This document shows, in pieces, positions 32,444-43,330 of a stretch of DNA of 64,000 nt (position 1 is the stretch's first letter; the number at the start of each line of letters is the position of its first letter). The position numbers and the translations under genes were made by a program. The notes beneath the pieces are model-generated. The model was given only the letters and a program-made list of their open reading frames with translations. It did not search any database and was not told the DNA's origin. Source of the stretch: Macrothele yani (lineage: Eukaryota > Arthropoda > Arachnida > Araneae > Macrothelidae); the NCBI GenBank assembly GCA_039090855.1, contig CM076991.1, positions 101,692,021 to 101,756,020 of the forward strand, in the 5' to 3' direction.

Positions 32444-33868
32444 CACTGACGGAAAAAAAAATTCCAACACCAAGACGGGGTTGTGTTAGATAAACGACAG
32501 TTGGCAGGCGGTGAGAGTACACCTGTAAGATGACGTCTATGCAAATTTCGCGCTCGGCGCATACGTGTGGCGCTAGTAGCGCCCCTCGGAACATGCAAAT
32601 CAGGTTTGCTGTAAATACGCGCTGTAACGTTCGTGAGCGTTAGTCATCGTTGAGATTCGCCGTAGGGTGTTGATGTTAGTCACGAATGCCTTTAAGAAGA
32701 CGAAGAAGCCATTATCAACAGCCCACGGAGTTTGAACGAGGTCGTGTAATAGGGCTACGAGAAGGTGGATTTTCTTTCCGCAATATTGCAGAACGACTTG
32801 GCAGGAAAGTAGCCACTGTGCATGATTGTTGGCAGCGGTGGTCAAGAGAAGGTACTGCTTCAAGAAGACCGGGTTCCGGCAGGCCACGTGGCACTACTGA
32901 GAGGGAAGACCGCCGTGTACGGCGTATGGTCGTGGCGCATCGTACCGCGTCTGAGGCAGCAATTCGAGCTGCAGTTGCCACCACAGTGACACAACGAACT
33001 GTTACAAATCGGTTACTTGAAGGACAGCTCCGAGCCAGACGCCCTGTAGCGTGCATTCCACTTACTCCAAACCACTGCCGTTTGCGACGTCAGTGTTGTC
33101 AAGCTAGAGCTCATTGGAGGACGGAGTGGAGATCTGTTGTGTTTTCTGATGAAAGCCGGTTCTGCCTGGGTGCCAGTGATGGCCGTGTGTTGGTTAGAAG
33201 GAGGCCAGGCGAGCGCCTTCAACCAACCTGTCTGCGGCCCAGACACACTGGACCTACACCTATAGTTATGGTCTGGGGAGCAGTTTCCTATGACAGCAGG
33301 AGCACTCTCGTGGTTATCCTACGCACCCTGACGGCACAGTGGTACGTCGATCTGGTGATTCAACCTGTTGTACTGCCATTCATGAACAGCATTCCAGGGG
33401 TGTTTTCCAACAGGATAACGCTCCCCCGCATACCGCTGTTGTAACCCAACATGCTCTACAGAGTGTCGACATGTTTCCGTGGCCTGCTAGATCACCAGAT
33501 CTTTCACCAATCGAGCACGTATGGGACATCATTGGACGACAACTCCAGCGTCACCCCAACCAGCATTAACCGTCCCTGTATTGAGCGACCAAGTGCAACA
33601 GGCATGGAACTGCATCCCACAAACTGACATCCAGCACCTGCACGACAAAATGCATGAACTTTTGCGTGCTTGCATTCAACATTCTGTCGGTTACACCGGT
33701 TATTAATGTACCAGCATTTCCCATTTAAAATGGCTCTTCTCGCGCTTACAATAAGCTGTGATCTTGAAACCTTAATCGATTAAATATGTTACCTATACAA
33801 ATGTATTGCCGCCATTTCATTCCTCTACAACTATTTTTTCGTGGTGTTGGGATTTTTTTCCGTCAGTG
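32444..33868 (+). mobile_element. Tc1-like transposon nested in the hAT-like element
   Basis: 1,425-bp element with inverted repeats beginning CACTGACGGAAAAAAA and, inward, the CCAACACC motif on both sides. TA flanks it at 32442-32443 and 33869-33870. It encodes one transposase on the plus strand. Being inside the hAT-like element, it is the younger of the two. Confidence 0.93.
32686..33706 (+). pseudogene. Tc1-like transposase with two frameshifts
   Basis: Starts at ATG 32686 (MPLRRRRSHYQQPTEFERGR). The N-terminal helix-turn-helix domain is followed by the linker RPGSGRPRGTTERED, a second DNA-binding part (TVTQRTVTNRLLEG), catalytic D in FSDESRFCLG, and VMVWGAVSYDSRSTLVVI. A shift near 33400-33420 moves the frame to FQQDNAPPHTAVVTQHALQS (second D) and SPDLSPIEHVWD (E, 32 residues after the second D by my count). 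A second shift near 33560 moves it to the C-terminus ending LRACIQHSVGYTGY at 33706. All three catalytic residues are present, so only the two indels are clear lesions. Confidence 0.88.
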
Positions 33869-34148
33869 TATATGTAGTATTCTGGTGGTATGTCCCGTGG
33901 ACGTGGCAGTTTGCACTGTTCCAATAAGATCATATAAAAATACGGAAGGGTATGTTTGTTTTTGAAGGATCTCCGTTTTTTGTGGTATTCGTACATAGCA
34001 TGTTAATTAACAGCACAAAACTATGGGGTTTTTTTGCTTTTTTTATGTATTTTACGCGTTGTTTACGTATTTTACACGTTTTTTACGCGTAATTTTCGTT
34101 TATACGTAATTGCACAACCCTGGCTGTGGGAGGTCATAATGTAATGAA

Positions 34149-34420
34149 TGGATCATTGGTGTGTACCACATTGAGAACGTATGTGACATGGTAGAAAAAC
34201 AAATCCGGGAGCAACGTCCTCTTCCGTTAAATATGAGCCAGTTAAAAGACTGTACGATGAACGCTTGCTATGATGTAGACGTAGACCTTGTGGAACCTAT
34301 GCACCTTGTGGAACCTATGCTAACCCGCATACATTCTGTTATTCGGACTAAAGGAGGTCCAATCCAGTATCCAATAAAAGTTTCCAATTCAGTGGCTGGG
34401 ATGTACATAAGACGCCCTTC
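34149..34420 (+). pseudogene. Tc1-like transposase, C-terminal fragment
   Basis: Reads HIENVCDMVEKQIREQRPLP and then VEPMLTRIHSVIRTKGGPIQ, the region after the catalytic Glu (compare PIEHVWD...) and the usual RGG-type end of Tc1 transposases. The duplicated VEPMHLVEPM is a small tandem duplication. The remainder is absent. Confidence 0.55.
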
Positions 34421-34454
34421 TTTTTCTGAAAGACGTTTTAAGTATATTGCTTGA

Positions 34455-35699
34455 AGATAAAGAAACTAAATATTTACGGGAGCAGCGTTAAAAACTCTTA
34501 AAAGGTCAATTATAATTGGAAGTGTCTCTAGAGAACTGAAGAACAAGAAAGTATCGACGTTTCGTTACAATATCGTGATCTTTCGATTCTATGTTCTTTA
34601 AGTGCGTATTCTCAGTACGCTTTACTAATGACTTGCAATAGTTCTCCAAATTGAATCTTTTGGTAAAGTTATTTTGTTTCACTGCACGATGTTCTTTTCA
34701 CGTACTTTTTAACTTGAACTTCCTTATCCAATTTCTCTAGACACGTAGTTGCCTTGGAAATAAACGAGATAAACGTAACATTTTCATTCATCCCGTGATA
34801 AATCAGCATTTACCTAATTGAGTTCCTCCGATTCGCGTTTATTGCAACTTGTGTAGCTTCGCGAATTGCACAGTAGGAAACATTTCGTGCGTCTTCTATA
34901 CCGGCGATGCTCTCTTATTGAAGCTCATTAGCTTCTATGTTTAATGCGCGTTTCTCATCAATGAATTTATCCAATGCATATTCTTTTGTGTAAGAACGAC
35001 TGCTTGTCTGATCTGATTTCTGCAGTCCAAGGACACCGTTCAGTCGGCCGAAATCTGCTTATTGCTTGAGACAGTGGGAATCAGTGTGCTCTCGTCTTTC
35101 AAATGAATGTGCACTCAATTTCGCCAGTGATGAAAGAGAGCTCATCCAATCTTAGGCTCTCTTAATTGCAAGCTGTAGCTGTTTTGATCTGATTTAACTG
35201 TCTTTCCTCCATTCGAGAGGTACGATGTTCATTTTATCAAAGCACTTAAGAAAATGACGTTGTCTCCTTTGGTTAGTTGTAGCTTTCTTTCTTTTTTTAG
35301 TACGTATCAGATATTTGTTCATCACACAGCTTGCGAGTCTTGAAATATGGTAGAACTCGCTTATAGCGAGAAGCTCGGAACCTAACGAAATACTCGTTAA
35401 ATCCGCTTTCGGGTGAAAAATCCCACCATTTAAAACTATGTGTACGTGAAAACAGGCATATACGTTGATTCTGATAGACTTGAGTCTGCATCACTACTCG
35501 GTACAGCAGAGATTCGTTGATCTCTTTGCCAAACGGATTTCTGCGGAGTTTTTACAGCAATACCTATTGACGCGGTCTTGTCTGCCCTGTCACTGTTTGG
35601 GTTGGGCAAGTGCCGCAAAATGGAAAGCATGTCATGAATGGGGAATGGGCCCGTCATGCTACCAATTCGCTTTTCTACGCTTTCTAACCTCCAGCTTTG
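34455..35699. other. Unassigned unique sequence
   Basis: No gene or repeat recognised in 1.2 kb. Confidence 0.35.
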
Positions 35700-36480
35700 T
35701 CCTCCTGTCTGTCCGTCCGCACGATAACTCGCGTAAAAATGGTTCGATAATGATGAAATTTTAGTATGTGGTAGAGGACTAACTGGGGACGAACCCAATT
35801 GAAAATGGACGAAATGGGGTCAAAGGTCAAGACATAGGAGCGGGATCAATTCCATCGCCCTTACGCGTCATAACGTACGTAAAAATGCTTCGATTACGAC
35901 AAAACTTTATCATGTTATTTCGGAGATATACTGAACCAGTCATAGAAATGGGGTCAAATGTCAGGGCACAGGAGCGACATTTATTCCACAGCCATTATCC
36001 TCATAACTTGACTAAAAAGGCTTCTATTGCGACAAAACTTTAGTATGTTGTTCCGCAGGTTAACTGAACCGATTCCTTTGACTATAATCGAAATCGAAAT
36101 GGGGTCAAAGGTCAGGCCACAAGAGCGAGATTTATTCCACAGCCATTATCCTCCTAACTTGACTAAAAATGCTTCTATTGCGACAAAAATTTAGTATTTT
36201 GTTCCGGAGATACATAGTGAACCAATTGTGTTTAATATAATCGAAATGGGGTCTAAGGTCAGGGCACAGGAGCGATATTTATTCCACAACCAATATCCTC
36301 ATAACTTGAGAAATAACTTGACTGAAAATGTTTCTATTGCGACAATACTTTAGTATGTTGTTTCGGAGGTATACTTAAGGAATCGGTAGTTAGGGTAAGG
36401 AGAAGAGTTTGCCTGCACGCAGGATAACTCACGTAGAAATTGCTTCATTTCGGTAGAATTCAGTATGCTGTTCTGGGGGA
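35700..36480. repeat. ~150-bp diverged tandem repeat
   Basis: Five or so units spaced about 147-151 bp (TTATTCCAC at 35981, 36132 and 36279), each with ATAACTTGACTAAAAATGCT, GCGACAAAACTTTAGTATGT, and GAAATGGGGTCAAAGGTCA. Single diverged units continue near 36850-36920 and 37005-37040. Confidence 0.8.
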
Positions 36481-36682
36481 GCACGGAGCGAAGTGCGAAG
36501 AAACCGTCAAAATCGAATCATCAGTCAATACAATATATACTTCCATCCTCCTGCATTGTCACTTACTTAAAATTATTCGATTTTGACGCTATATACCCAA
36601 ACACCACAGTTTGTGGTGTTTAGGTATATTCGGTAACAATTCTTACTTAAAATGGCTGAAAACTGTCTTAGGTTACCCATAA

Positions 36683-36790
36683 CATACTAGAAGCATTACA
36701 TTTTCTTGAAGCATTACATTTTCTTGAAGCATTACATTTTCTTGAAGCATTACATTTTCTTGAAGCATTACATTTTCTTAAAGCATTAAG
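36683..36790. repeat. 18-bp tandem repeat
   Basis: Six copies of GAAGCATTACATTTTCTT, the last slightly changed. Confidence 0.93.
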
Positions 36791-37855
36791 ACCAGCAGAT
36801 GTTTCACACACGATGCAGATGTTTTACGCAACAGACGTTAATGGATTTTTCTACTGCCCTTCAGCGTGATAGCTTGTGCAAAATTTCTTCGACTGCGACG
36901 AAATACAATACGTTGTTCCGTAACGACTTTGGAAGCAGCTCCGCCGAAAATGTTTTTTGTCTGCAACTGCGGGCAGTACGCATACGTGAGATTCGTTAGT
37001 CATTATTTTCGCACGATAACTTCCGTAAAAATTGCACAATTTAGATGGGATTTTTAATTATAAAACGGCTTATGTCTCTTGATAACAGAAATAGGTAACA
37101 CAGGCGCAAAGAAATTTAATTTTGATATATGTGAACCTCAAACCTTATACCATTGTTTAGTCCCCAGTGTATTTCCTATGATTTCTGGTATGTTGGAAAG
37201 CGTATCATTATCAATGCATTGCATGATTTTACTAACTTGTTTACATAGGAGTAGGTCACCTGTTTTCAACACTGCTGACGCGATAATCCTAAGAAGACTG
37301 TCCCCACCACCTACTTTTGGAGTAGGTGGTGCAAAGAGTCTCTTTTACAACTCGCTTGTTTGACGTACTTCCTCACCATTACTTTTCTATCCATATTCTT
37401 CTACTAGCATCAAGATTCCCTTACGCTGCTGCGGTTTTGCCCTGTACGCCACCATTTCTATTCCAGGACAGTGCGCAGTCGATTTTCTCTCTCGTTAAAT
37501 ATGGTATTTCATTAAATTTTGTTACTTACATGTTAAATGTGATCATCTTAGCTCTTCTGTTCCTGGCTAAATTCAGGCACTTTATTACATTTGCTCGTCA
37601 AAAAACGATCAAATCAGCTTTGCATTAACATTGTACCAAGGAAAAGCTCGTGATTTGCTTGTTAAATCCAGGATGTTGCTATATACGGACTCCTTCTAAG
37701 GGTGGTCTTCTGCATCTTACATTATAAGCATTAATCTTTTCAGAGCTGAATTCAGTCGCCTACAACTAGATTGTAAAATCACAAGGCGACGGATTTCAGC
37801 TTTGAAAGAAGGACTTCACGGGACCGGTTGGTTCTTTAAAAGGTCCTGCATGGAT
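36791..37855. other. Unassigned spacer
   Basis: Apart from isolated diverged units of the upstream 150-bp repeat, nothing was recognised. Short frames here lack any domain. Confidence 0.35.
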
Positions 37856-38395
37856 GAAGTGCTATTGTTCTTGTTTGCGGTAGTCACACCATTGTCCTTG
37901 TTTGCAGTAGTCACAACATTTTTCTTGTTTGCGGTAGTCACACCTGCATACAGCAGTCACACGTCCAGCAGTCACACCTGGATGCAGTAGTCACACAATT
38001 GTTCTTGTTTGCGGTTGTCACACCTGGATGCAGTAGTTACACGTCAGTCGTGTCTCTTTTGCACGGTAGACAAGAGAGTCGTATTGTTCTTGTTTGCGGT
38101 AGTCACACCTGGATGCAGTAGTCACACGTCAGTCGTGTCTCTTTTGCACGGTAGACACGAGAGTCGTATTGTTCTTGTTTGCGGTAGTCACACCTGGATG
38201 CAGTAGTCTCACGTCAGGCGTGTCTCTTTTGCACGGTGGACACGAGAGTTGTATTGTTCTTGTTTGCGGTAGTCACACCTGGATGGAGTAGTCACACGTC
38301 AGTCGTGGCTCTTTTGCACGGTAGACACGAGAGTCGCATTGTTCTTGTTTGCGGTAGTCACACCTGGATACAAAAGAAGAGACAGGAGAGTCGTT
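37856..38395. repeat. 85-bp tandem repeat
   Basis: About five units of 85 bp (GTTCTTGTTTGCGGTAGTCA, then CACCTGGATGCAGTAGTCAC, then TTTTGCACGGTAGACACGAG). The first part (37860-38000) is a shorter ~43-bp version around TTGTTTGCGGTAGTCACA. Confidence 0.9.
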
Positions 38396-38731
38396 TGTAC
38401 TTTGGAGAGATGCGTAACTTACTGGATGGTCATGGTAAGATACGTAATGATCATGCGTGAAACGAAGATAAGCTGAAGATATGTTTCGTAAAGCAGCATG
38501 TTGTTGGTACAATAACAGTCAGATATTACGAGTACGGCTTCAAGCAAGAATCCTCTGCTACGAGAGATTCAAAATGCAAAATCAATTTGTTAATGTTAAA
38601 GATGGGAAAGATCTTCGTGTATTACGAGTTTTAAATCTAAGGTGCTTCTGCTGTAACTAGAGGCTTGAGAACAGAAAAATAGCGTTAATAAATAATCGAT
38701 AATTGGCCTGCACATCACCTAAGTCGCGAAG
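38396..38731. other. Unassigned spacer
   Basis: Nothing recognised. Confidence 0.35.
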
Positions 38732-39019
38732 ATGTTGCCAAGCGTACTTAAGTGCAGTAGTGTACTTCAGCGTCTTGATGAAGGAGTTGTGAAACAGATA
38801 AAGCAAATATATCGGACCGCTCTGATAAATGATGTGTCCAGGCGGACGTCATCAGGTGATGAACCAGTGAAATGGAACCTCCTTGAGGTCATAAAAGTTC
38901 TTGCTGTGGCACGGAACGAACTGACAGGAAAGCACATTAAAGCATGCTTTAGACATGCTGGTTTCACTACCAAAGATGATCTGAATAAGAAAATAATTGC
39001 GGACAAACCTGCAGAATAA
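38732..39019 (+). pseudogene. pogo/Tigger-like transposase, C-terminal fragment
   Basis: Contains LKCSSVLQRLDEGVVKQIKQ followed by IYRTALINDV and, further on, WNLLEVIKVLAVARNELTGK and HIKACFRHAGF. This matches the region after the catalytic core in pogo/Tigger (DDE_1) transposases, where TSVLQPLDQGVI and the CFRKAGF motif are typical. The N-terminus and DDE core are missing, so it is a relic. A host gene derived from such a transposase is less likely, since nothing else of the protein is present. Confidence 0.65.
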
Positions 39020-39136
39020 GCAGCAGATGGATGGAACATCACTGCCAAAAGGATGGGATTGACATTTAGTTTTCAGAACTATGTCAATGCTACGTAGTAC
39101 CCTGGAATGACATGTACGATACAGAAATTATAGAAA

Positions 39137-39183
39137 AAGAAAGCTCAGAAGAAGATCAGGATAATCTTCTTCTGAGCTTTCTT
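39137..39183. other. Perfect 20-bp hairpin
   Basis: Arms AAGAAAGCTCAGAAGAAGAT (39137-39156) and its exact complement (39164-39183) around a 7-nt loop. Confidence 0.9.
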
Positions 39184-39469
39184 ACCATCTCAATCAGGAC
39201 TCATGCAAGCTTTAGACACAATCGGACAATTTCATACTGGGTCAAATGCCCCTATTGAGAAACGACAATTTTCCGTAAAGTTGAAAGTTACGTGTTACAA
39301 TCATCAATGTTAAAGAGGAAACAAAAGGCTCTCGATTCATAATTTTTTTCTTTGTAAAACTCCTGATTTGAATTAAAAACAAGCATCAGGTATGTAATAA
39401 GTATTGCTTTGATCACTTTTCTTTATTATGCAGTAACTGTTATTTTGATGTGTTAAGTAGATAGTACAT
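39184..39469. other. Unassigned spacer
   Basis: Nothing recognised before the TRIM target duplication. Confidence 0.35.
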
Positions 39470-39473
39470 GTAC

Positions 39474-39637
39474 TATAACGAAGTAAATTTCTCCGTCATT
39501 TTTGGTCTACGCCGGGATTCGAACCCGAGGCCGCTTATTCCGGAACAAGTCGCTCTACCAACTGAGCTACGCAGACGTTTTATTCTGATTCCTATCTGCC
39601 TTTATGTCGTGTACGTCCTGCTGGCAGGTACGTCACA
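39474..39637 (-). repeat. TRIM copy B, 3' LTR
   Basis: 164 bp. Differs from the other LTR of the same copy at only a few positions, so copy B is young. tRNA-like unit at 39505-39576. Confidence 0.9.
39505..39576 (-). tRNA. tRNA-like cloverleaf inside the TRIM copy B 3' LTR
   Basis: Same 72-nt sequence as in the 5' LTR of copy A: full acceptor, D and T arms, and consensus A and B boxes. The anticodon arm is again the TTCCGGAA palindrome. Confidence 0.65.
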
Positions 39638-39902
39638 TCTCCCCCCCCCACCGAAAGAGGGCCGGGGGCATGGCCCACGGGTCAGCCGTGACCATGAATC
39701 GTTGCAGGCAGCCATCCACTGTAGAACGTGCACTTGAGAACTCCCAGTCAATCCGGTGTGTGGAATGCAACGTCACACACATTTATTTTTCGAAGAGTTG
39801 GAGAAGGAATTCTCTGATTTTTCCTATCTCGCGGTGTGGAAATAACATCACACCATTGCGAGATTTTGAACGGCCGGGTCGTCCGGATAGTTCGGGCGCC
39901 AT

Positions 39903-40067
39903 TATAACGAAGTAAAATTTCTCCGTCATTTTTGGTCTACGCCGGGATTCGAACCCGAGGCTGCTTATTCCGGAACAAGTCGCTCTACCAACTGAGCTAC
40001 GCAGACGTTTTATTCTGATTCCTATCTGCCTTTATGTCGTGTGCGTCCTGCTGGCAGGTACGTCACA
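39903..40067 (-). repeat. TRIM copy B, 5' LTR
   Basis: 165 bp, next to the primer-binding site. One extra A near 39915 relative to the other LTR. tRNA-like unit at 39935-40006. Confidence 0.9.
39935..40006 (-). tRNA. tRNA-like cloverleaf inside the TRIM copy B 5' LTR
   Basis: As the preceding unit, with one change in the variable region (GCAGCC for GCGGCC). Acceptor and T stems are unaffected. Confidence 0.65.
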
Positions 40068-40071
40068 GTAC

Positions 40072-40984
40072 GTAGTATTTTTATGATCAGGATGTAAGCA
40101 GAAGTTCGTTATAACGATAATTTTTTCTATTTTTGTCGGTTCTCGTAGTACCAGACTTTTACTGTAGTTTGGGAACAAATGTTCTGAGTTTGCCATGTCG
40201 AAACAACGAGTGAGGAGGTGCTAACTAAAAGAGTTAATGCGGTCCAAGATGGCGGGAATGAAAGGTAGAGAAAAGAGGAGGAAATCATGGGGAAGATCAT
40301 TCTGGAAGACAGAAATATAATAATGAGTACGAAGCACAAAAAGTGTCTTGTGTGTGACGTCTGATGGATGTCAATGAAGCTCTCTTTAAAATTGTGCCGC
40401 CAGCTCGCTGTAAATCGTAAATCGAAAAATTTGATGTATCAACAGTAAGTGTAATATTCAAACATCAATAACTTTGATTTGTCCAGCAATCTTTTTTTGA
40501 GGAACTAACCTCTGAATCTCAGAGAATAACTTAACGATATACATGTCCCGATAAGTTAACACGTGTATCAGACGAAAAAATGATGTCATTGTTGATAAAT
40601 TCAATGTATGAACTTGCAAACAAACGTTCTTTCTTCACACTCTCATACAACCATTTTCATCACGAAATTCTGCATTTTAATTAACCTTTGGCTTTTTTTT
40701 CCGGAGACATTTAGTGACATTTTTGGCTAGGAAAAGGCTCACTTCTCTGGCGTAAATATTGCTGTTTCTGGGGAACAGGACTTTAAATAGAAAATCCAAG
40801 CTAGTCTCCTTACTGGGAAAGTGAGCATTCACAGGAAAATGGATATTGTTACAAATCGCTGAATTATAATTTTCCGTTGTTTGTTGAAATTATTTTTATC
40901 TTTCGGTACACAGTGTATAGGCATCAATGCATTACGTTGTAATCTTGTATCTTTTGTTATTTACTAGGAAAACAGGACAGCAGT
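40072..40984. other. Unassigned spacer
   Basis: No gene or repeat recognised. Confidence 0.35.
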
Positions 40985-43330
40985 GAATATAGCCTAGTAA
41001 CAGAGATTGGCAGGGAAACACTCCTAGCAACAGATAGGTTGCGAAGTAGCCTAGTAGCAAAATAGTCCAACCGACAGTTAGGTTACGAAACAGTGTGCAA
41101 AAGAAGATCAGTTGCAAAACACAGATGCGATATAGCCTAGTACCAAAGATAGGTAGCGTAACAGAGATCGGAAGCTAAGTAGCCAAGTCACGAAATTTGG
41201 TAGAGAAATAGCCTAGCTACGTAGATCGATATCGAAATAGCATAGGCACGTAGATCGGTAGCAAAGTAGCCTAAACGTAGAGATCGGTAGCGTAGCAAAG
41301 ATTCAAGGCGAAACAGGATATTCACGAAAATAGGTAGCGAAATAGCTTACTTACGTAGATCGGAAGAGATAGAGCATTGTCACGTACATCGGTAGCGACA
41401 GAGCCTAGTCACGTAGATCGGTAGCGAAAGAGCCTAGTCACGTAGATCGGAGGCGAAATTGCTAAGATACGTACGTAGATCGGTAGCGTAACAGAGATCG
41501 GAAACGAAATAGCCTTGACGCGTAGATCGGTAGCGTAACAGAGATCGGAAACGAAATAGCCTTGACTCGTAGATCGGTAACAAAATTGCCTAGTCACGTA
41601 ATTCGGTAGCGAAGTAAACTAGTCACGTAATTCGGTAGCGAAGTAAACTAGTCACGTAATTCGTAGCGAAGTAAACTAGTCACATAATTCGGTAGCGAAG
41701 TAAACTAGTCACGTAATTCGGTAGCGAAGTAAACTAGTCACGTAATTCGGTAGCGAAGTAAACTAGTCACGTAATTCGGTAACGAAGTAAACTAGTCACG
41801 TAATTCGGTAGCGAAGTAAACTAGTCACGTAATTCGGTAGCGAAGTAGCCTAGTGACGTAGATTGGTAGCGAAGTAGCCTAGTCACGTAGATCGGTAGTG
41901 AAACGGAGATTGAAAATTAAATAGCCTAGTCACGTAGATCGGTAGCGAAACATAAACCGAAAGCGAGACAGCCTAGACAAGAAGATCGGTAACGAAGTAG
42001 CCTAGTCACGTAGATCGGTAGCGAAACATAAACCGAAAGCGAGACAGCCTAGACAAGAAGATCGGTAACGAAGTAGCCTAGTCACGTAGATCGGTAGCGA
42101 AACATAAACCGAAAGCGAGACAGCCTAGACAAGAAGATCGGTAACGAAGTAGCCTAGTCACGTAGATCGGTAGCGAAACATAAACCGAAAGCGAGACAGC
42201 CTAGACAAGAAGATCGGTAACGAAGTAGCCTAGTCACGTAGATCGGTAGCGAAACGGAGATTGAAAATGAAATAGCCTAGTCAAGAAGATCGGTAGAGAA
42301 ATAGCCTAGTCACGTAGATCGGTAGCGAAACATAAACCGAAAGCGAGACAGCCTAGACAAGAAGATCGGTAACGAAGTAGCCTAGTCACGTAGATCGGTA
42401 GCGAAACATAAACCGAAAGCGAGACAGCCTAGACAAGAAGATCGGTAACGAAGTAGCCTAGTCACGTAGATCGGTAGCGAAACATAAACCGAAAGCGAGA
42501 CAGCCTAGACAAGAAGATCGGTAACGAAGTAGCCTAGTCACGTAGATCGGTAGCGAAACATAAACCGAAAGCGAGACAGCCTAGACAAGAAGATCGGTAA
42601 CGAAGTAGCCTAGTCACGTAGATCGGTAGCGAAACGGAGATTGAAAATGAAATAGCCTAGTCAAGAAGATCGGTAGAGAAATAGCCTAGTCACGTAGATC
42701 GGTAGCGAAACATAAACCGAAAGCGAGACAGCCTAGACAAGAAGATCGGTAACGAAGTAGCCTAGTCACGTAGATCGGTAGCGAAACATAAACCGAAAGC
42801 GAGACAGCCTAGACAAGAAGATCGGTAACGAAGTAGCCTAGTCACGTAGATCGGTAGCGAAACATAAACCGAAAGCGAGACAGCCTAGACAAGAAGATCG
42901 GTAACGAAGTAGCCAAGTCACGTAGATCGGTAGCGAAATAGCCTAGTCACATAGATCGGTAGGTAAGTAGCCTAGTCACGTAGATTGGTAGCGAAATAAC
43001 GTAGACACAGAGATCGGTAGCGAAATAACCTAGTACAGGAGATCGGCAACGGATTCTGCTATTAACAGAAATAGCCCAGAAAACGAATACCAGTAGGGAA
43101 ATTATTAACGAAATAGCCCAGAAACGAATACCAGTAGGAAAGTACCCCAGTAACGTGGATCTGCAATGAAGTATGAATATCAGTACCATGTAATTATAGT
43201 GGAGTAACGAATATCAGCAGGAAATACTGTTTGCAACAGAGATAGATAGAGAAATAACTTAGTAACAGAGATCGTTAACGAAATACCGAAGTAACACGTC
43301 ATTAGTAGTGAAACAGCCTAGTAACAGAGA
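40985..43330. repeat. Complex satellite, 25-29-bp base unit and 76-bp higher-order unit
   Basis: Base unit roughly CCTAGTCACGTAGATCGGTA plus GCGAAATAG. At 41590-41850 a homogeneous 29-bp version (CTAGTCACGTAATTCGGTAG CGAAGTAAA) is repeated about nine times. At 41930-42920 a 76-bp unit of three base units is repeated about a dozen times, twice interrupted by the same variant block (GAAACGGAGATTGAAAATGA, near 42245 and 42625), showing still longer-range duplication of about 380 bp. Both edges are diverged. Confidence 0.93.

Larger units (their letters stand above)
31551..34122. mobile_element. hAT-like non-autonomous element, split by a Tc1-like insertion
   Basis: Ends read CAGGGTTGGCAAGGTAATTT on the left and, inverted, CAGGGTTGTGCAATTACGTA on the right, both followed by AT-rich sequence with repeated TTACGTA/TTACGCGTAA motifs. 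The 8-bp duplication GCTGTGGG flanks it (31543-31550 and 34123-34130). CAGGG ends and an 8-bp duplication are the hAT signature. Without the 1.4-kb Tc1-like element inside, it is about 1.15 kb with no transposase, so it depends on a full-length relative. Confidence 0.88.
39474..40067 (-). mobile_element. TRIM-like LTR mini-element copy B, tRNA-like unit in each LTR
   Basis: 594-bp element flanked by the 4-bp duplication GTAC (39470-39473 and 40068-40071). LTRs of 164 and 165 bp surround a 265-bp internal part. In minus orientation LTRs start TGTGACGTACC and end CGTTATA. One base inside comes the primer-binding site TGGCGCCCGAAC (complement 39883-39901). The polypurine tract is a TGGGGGGGGGAGA-type run (39638-39650). 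The internal part shares about 85 bp next to the primer-binding site with copy A, but has a further ~170 bp of its own (39651-39820). No coding capacity. Confidence 0.92.

Noticed and set aside
41409..43189. Minus-strand frames rich in Tyr/Arg/Ser in the 40.9-43.3 kb array
   Set aside because: Products of the tandem repeat, no recognisable domain.
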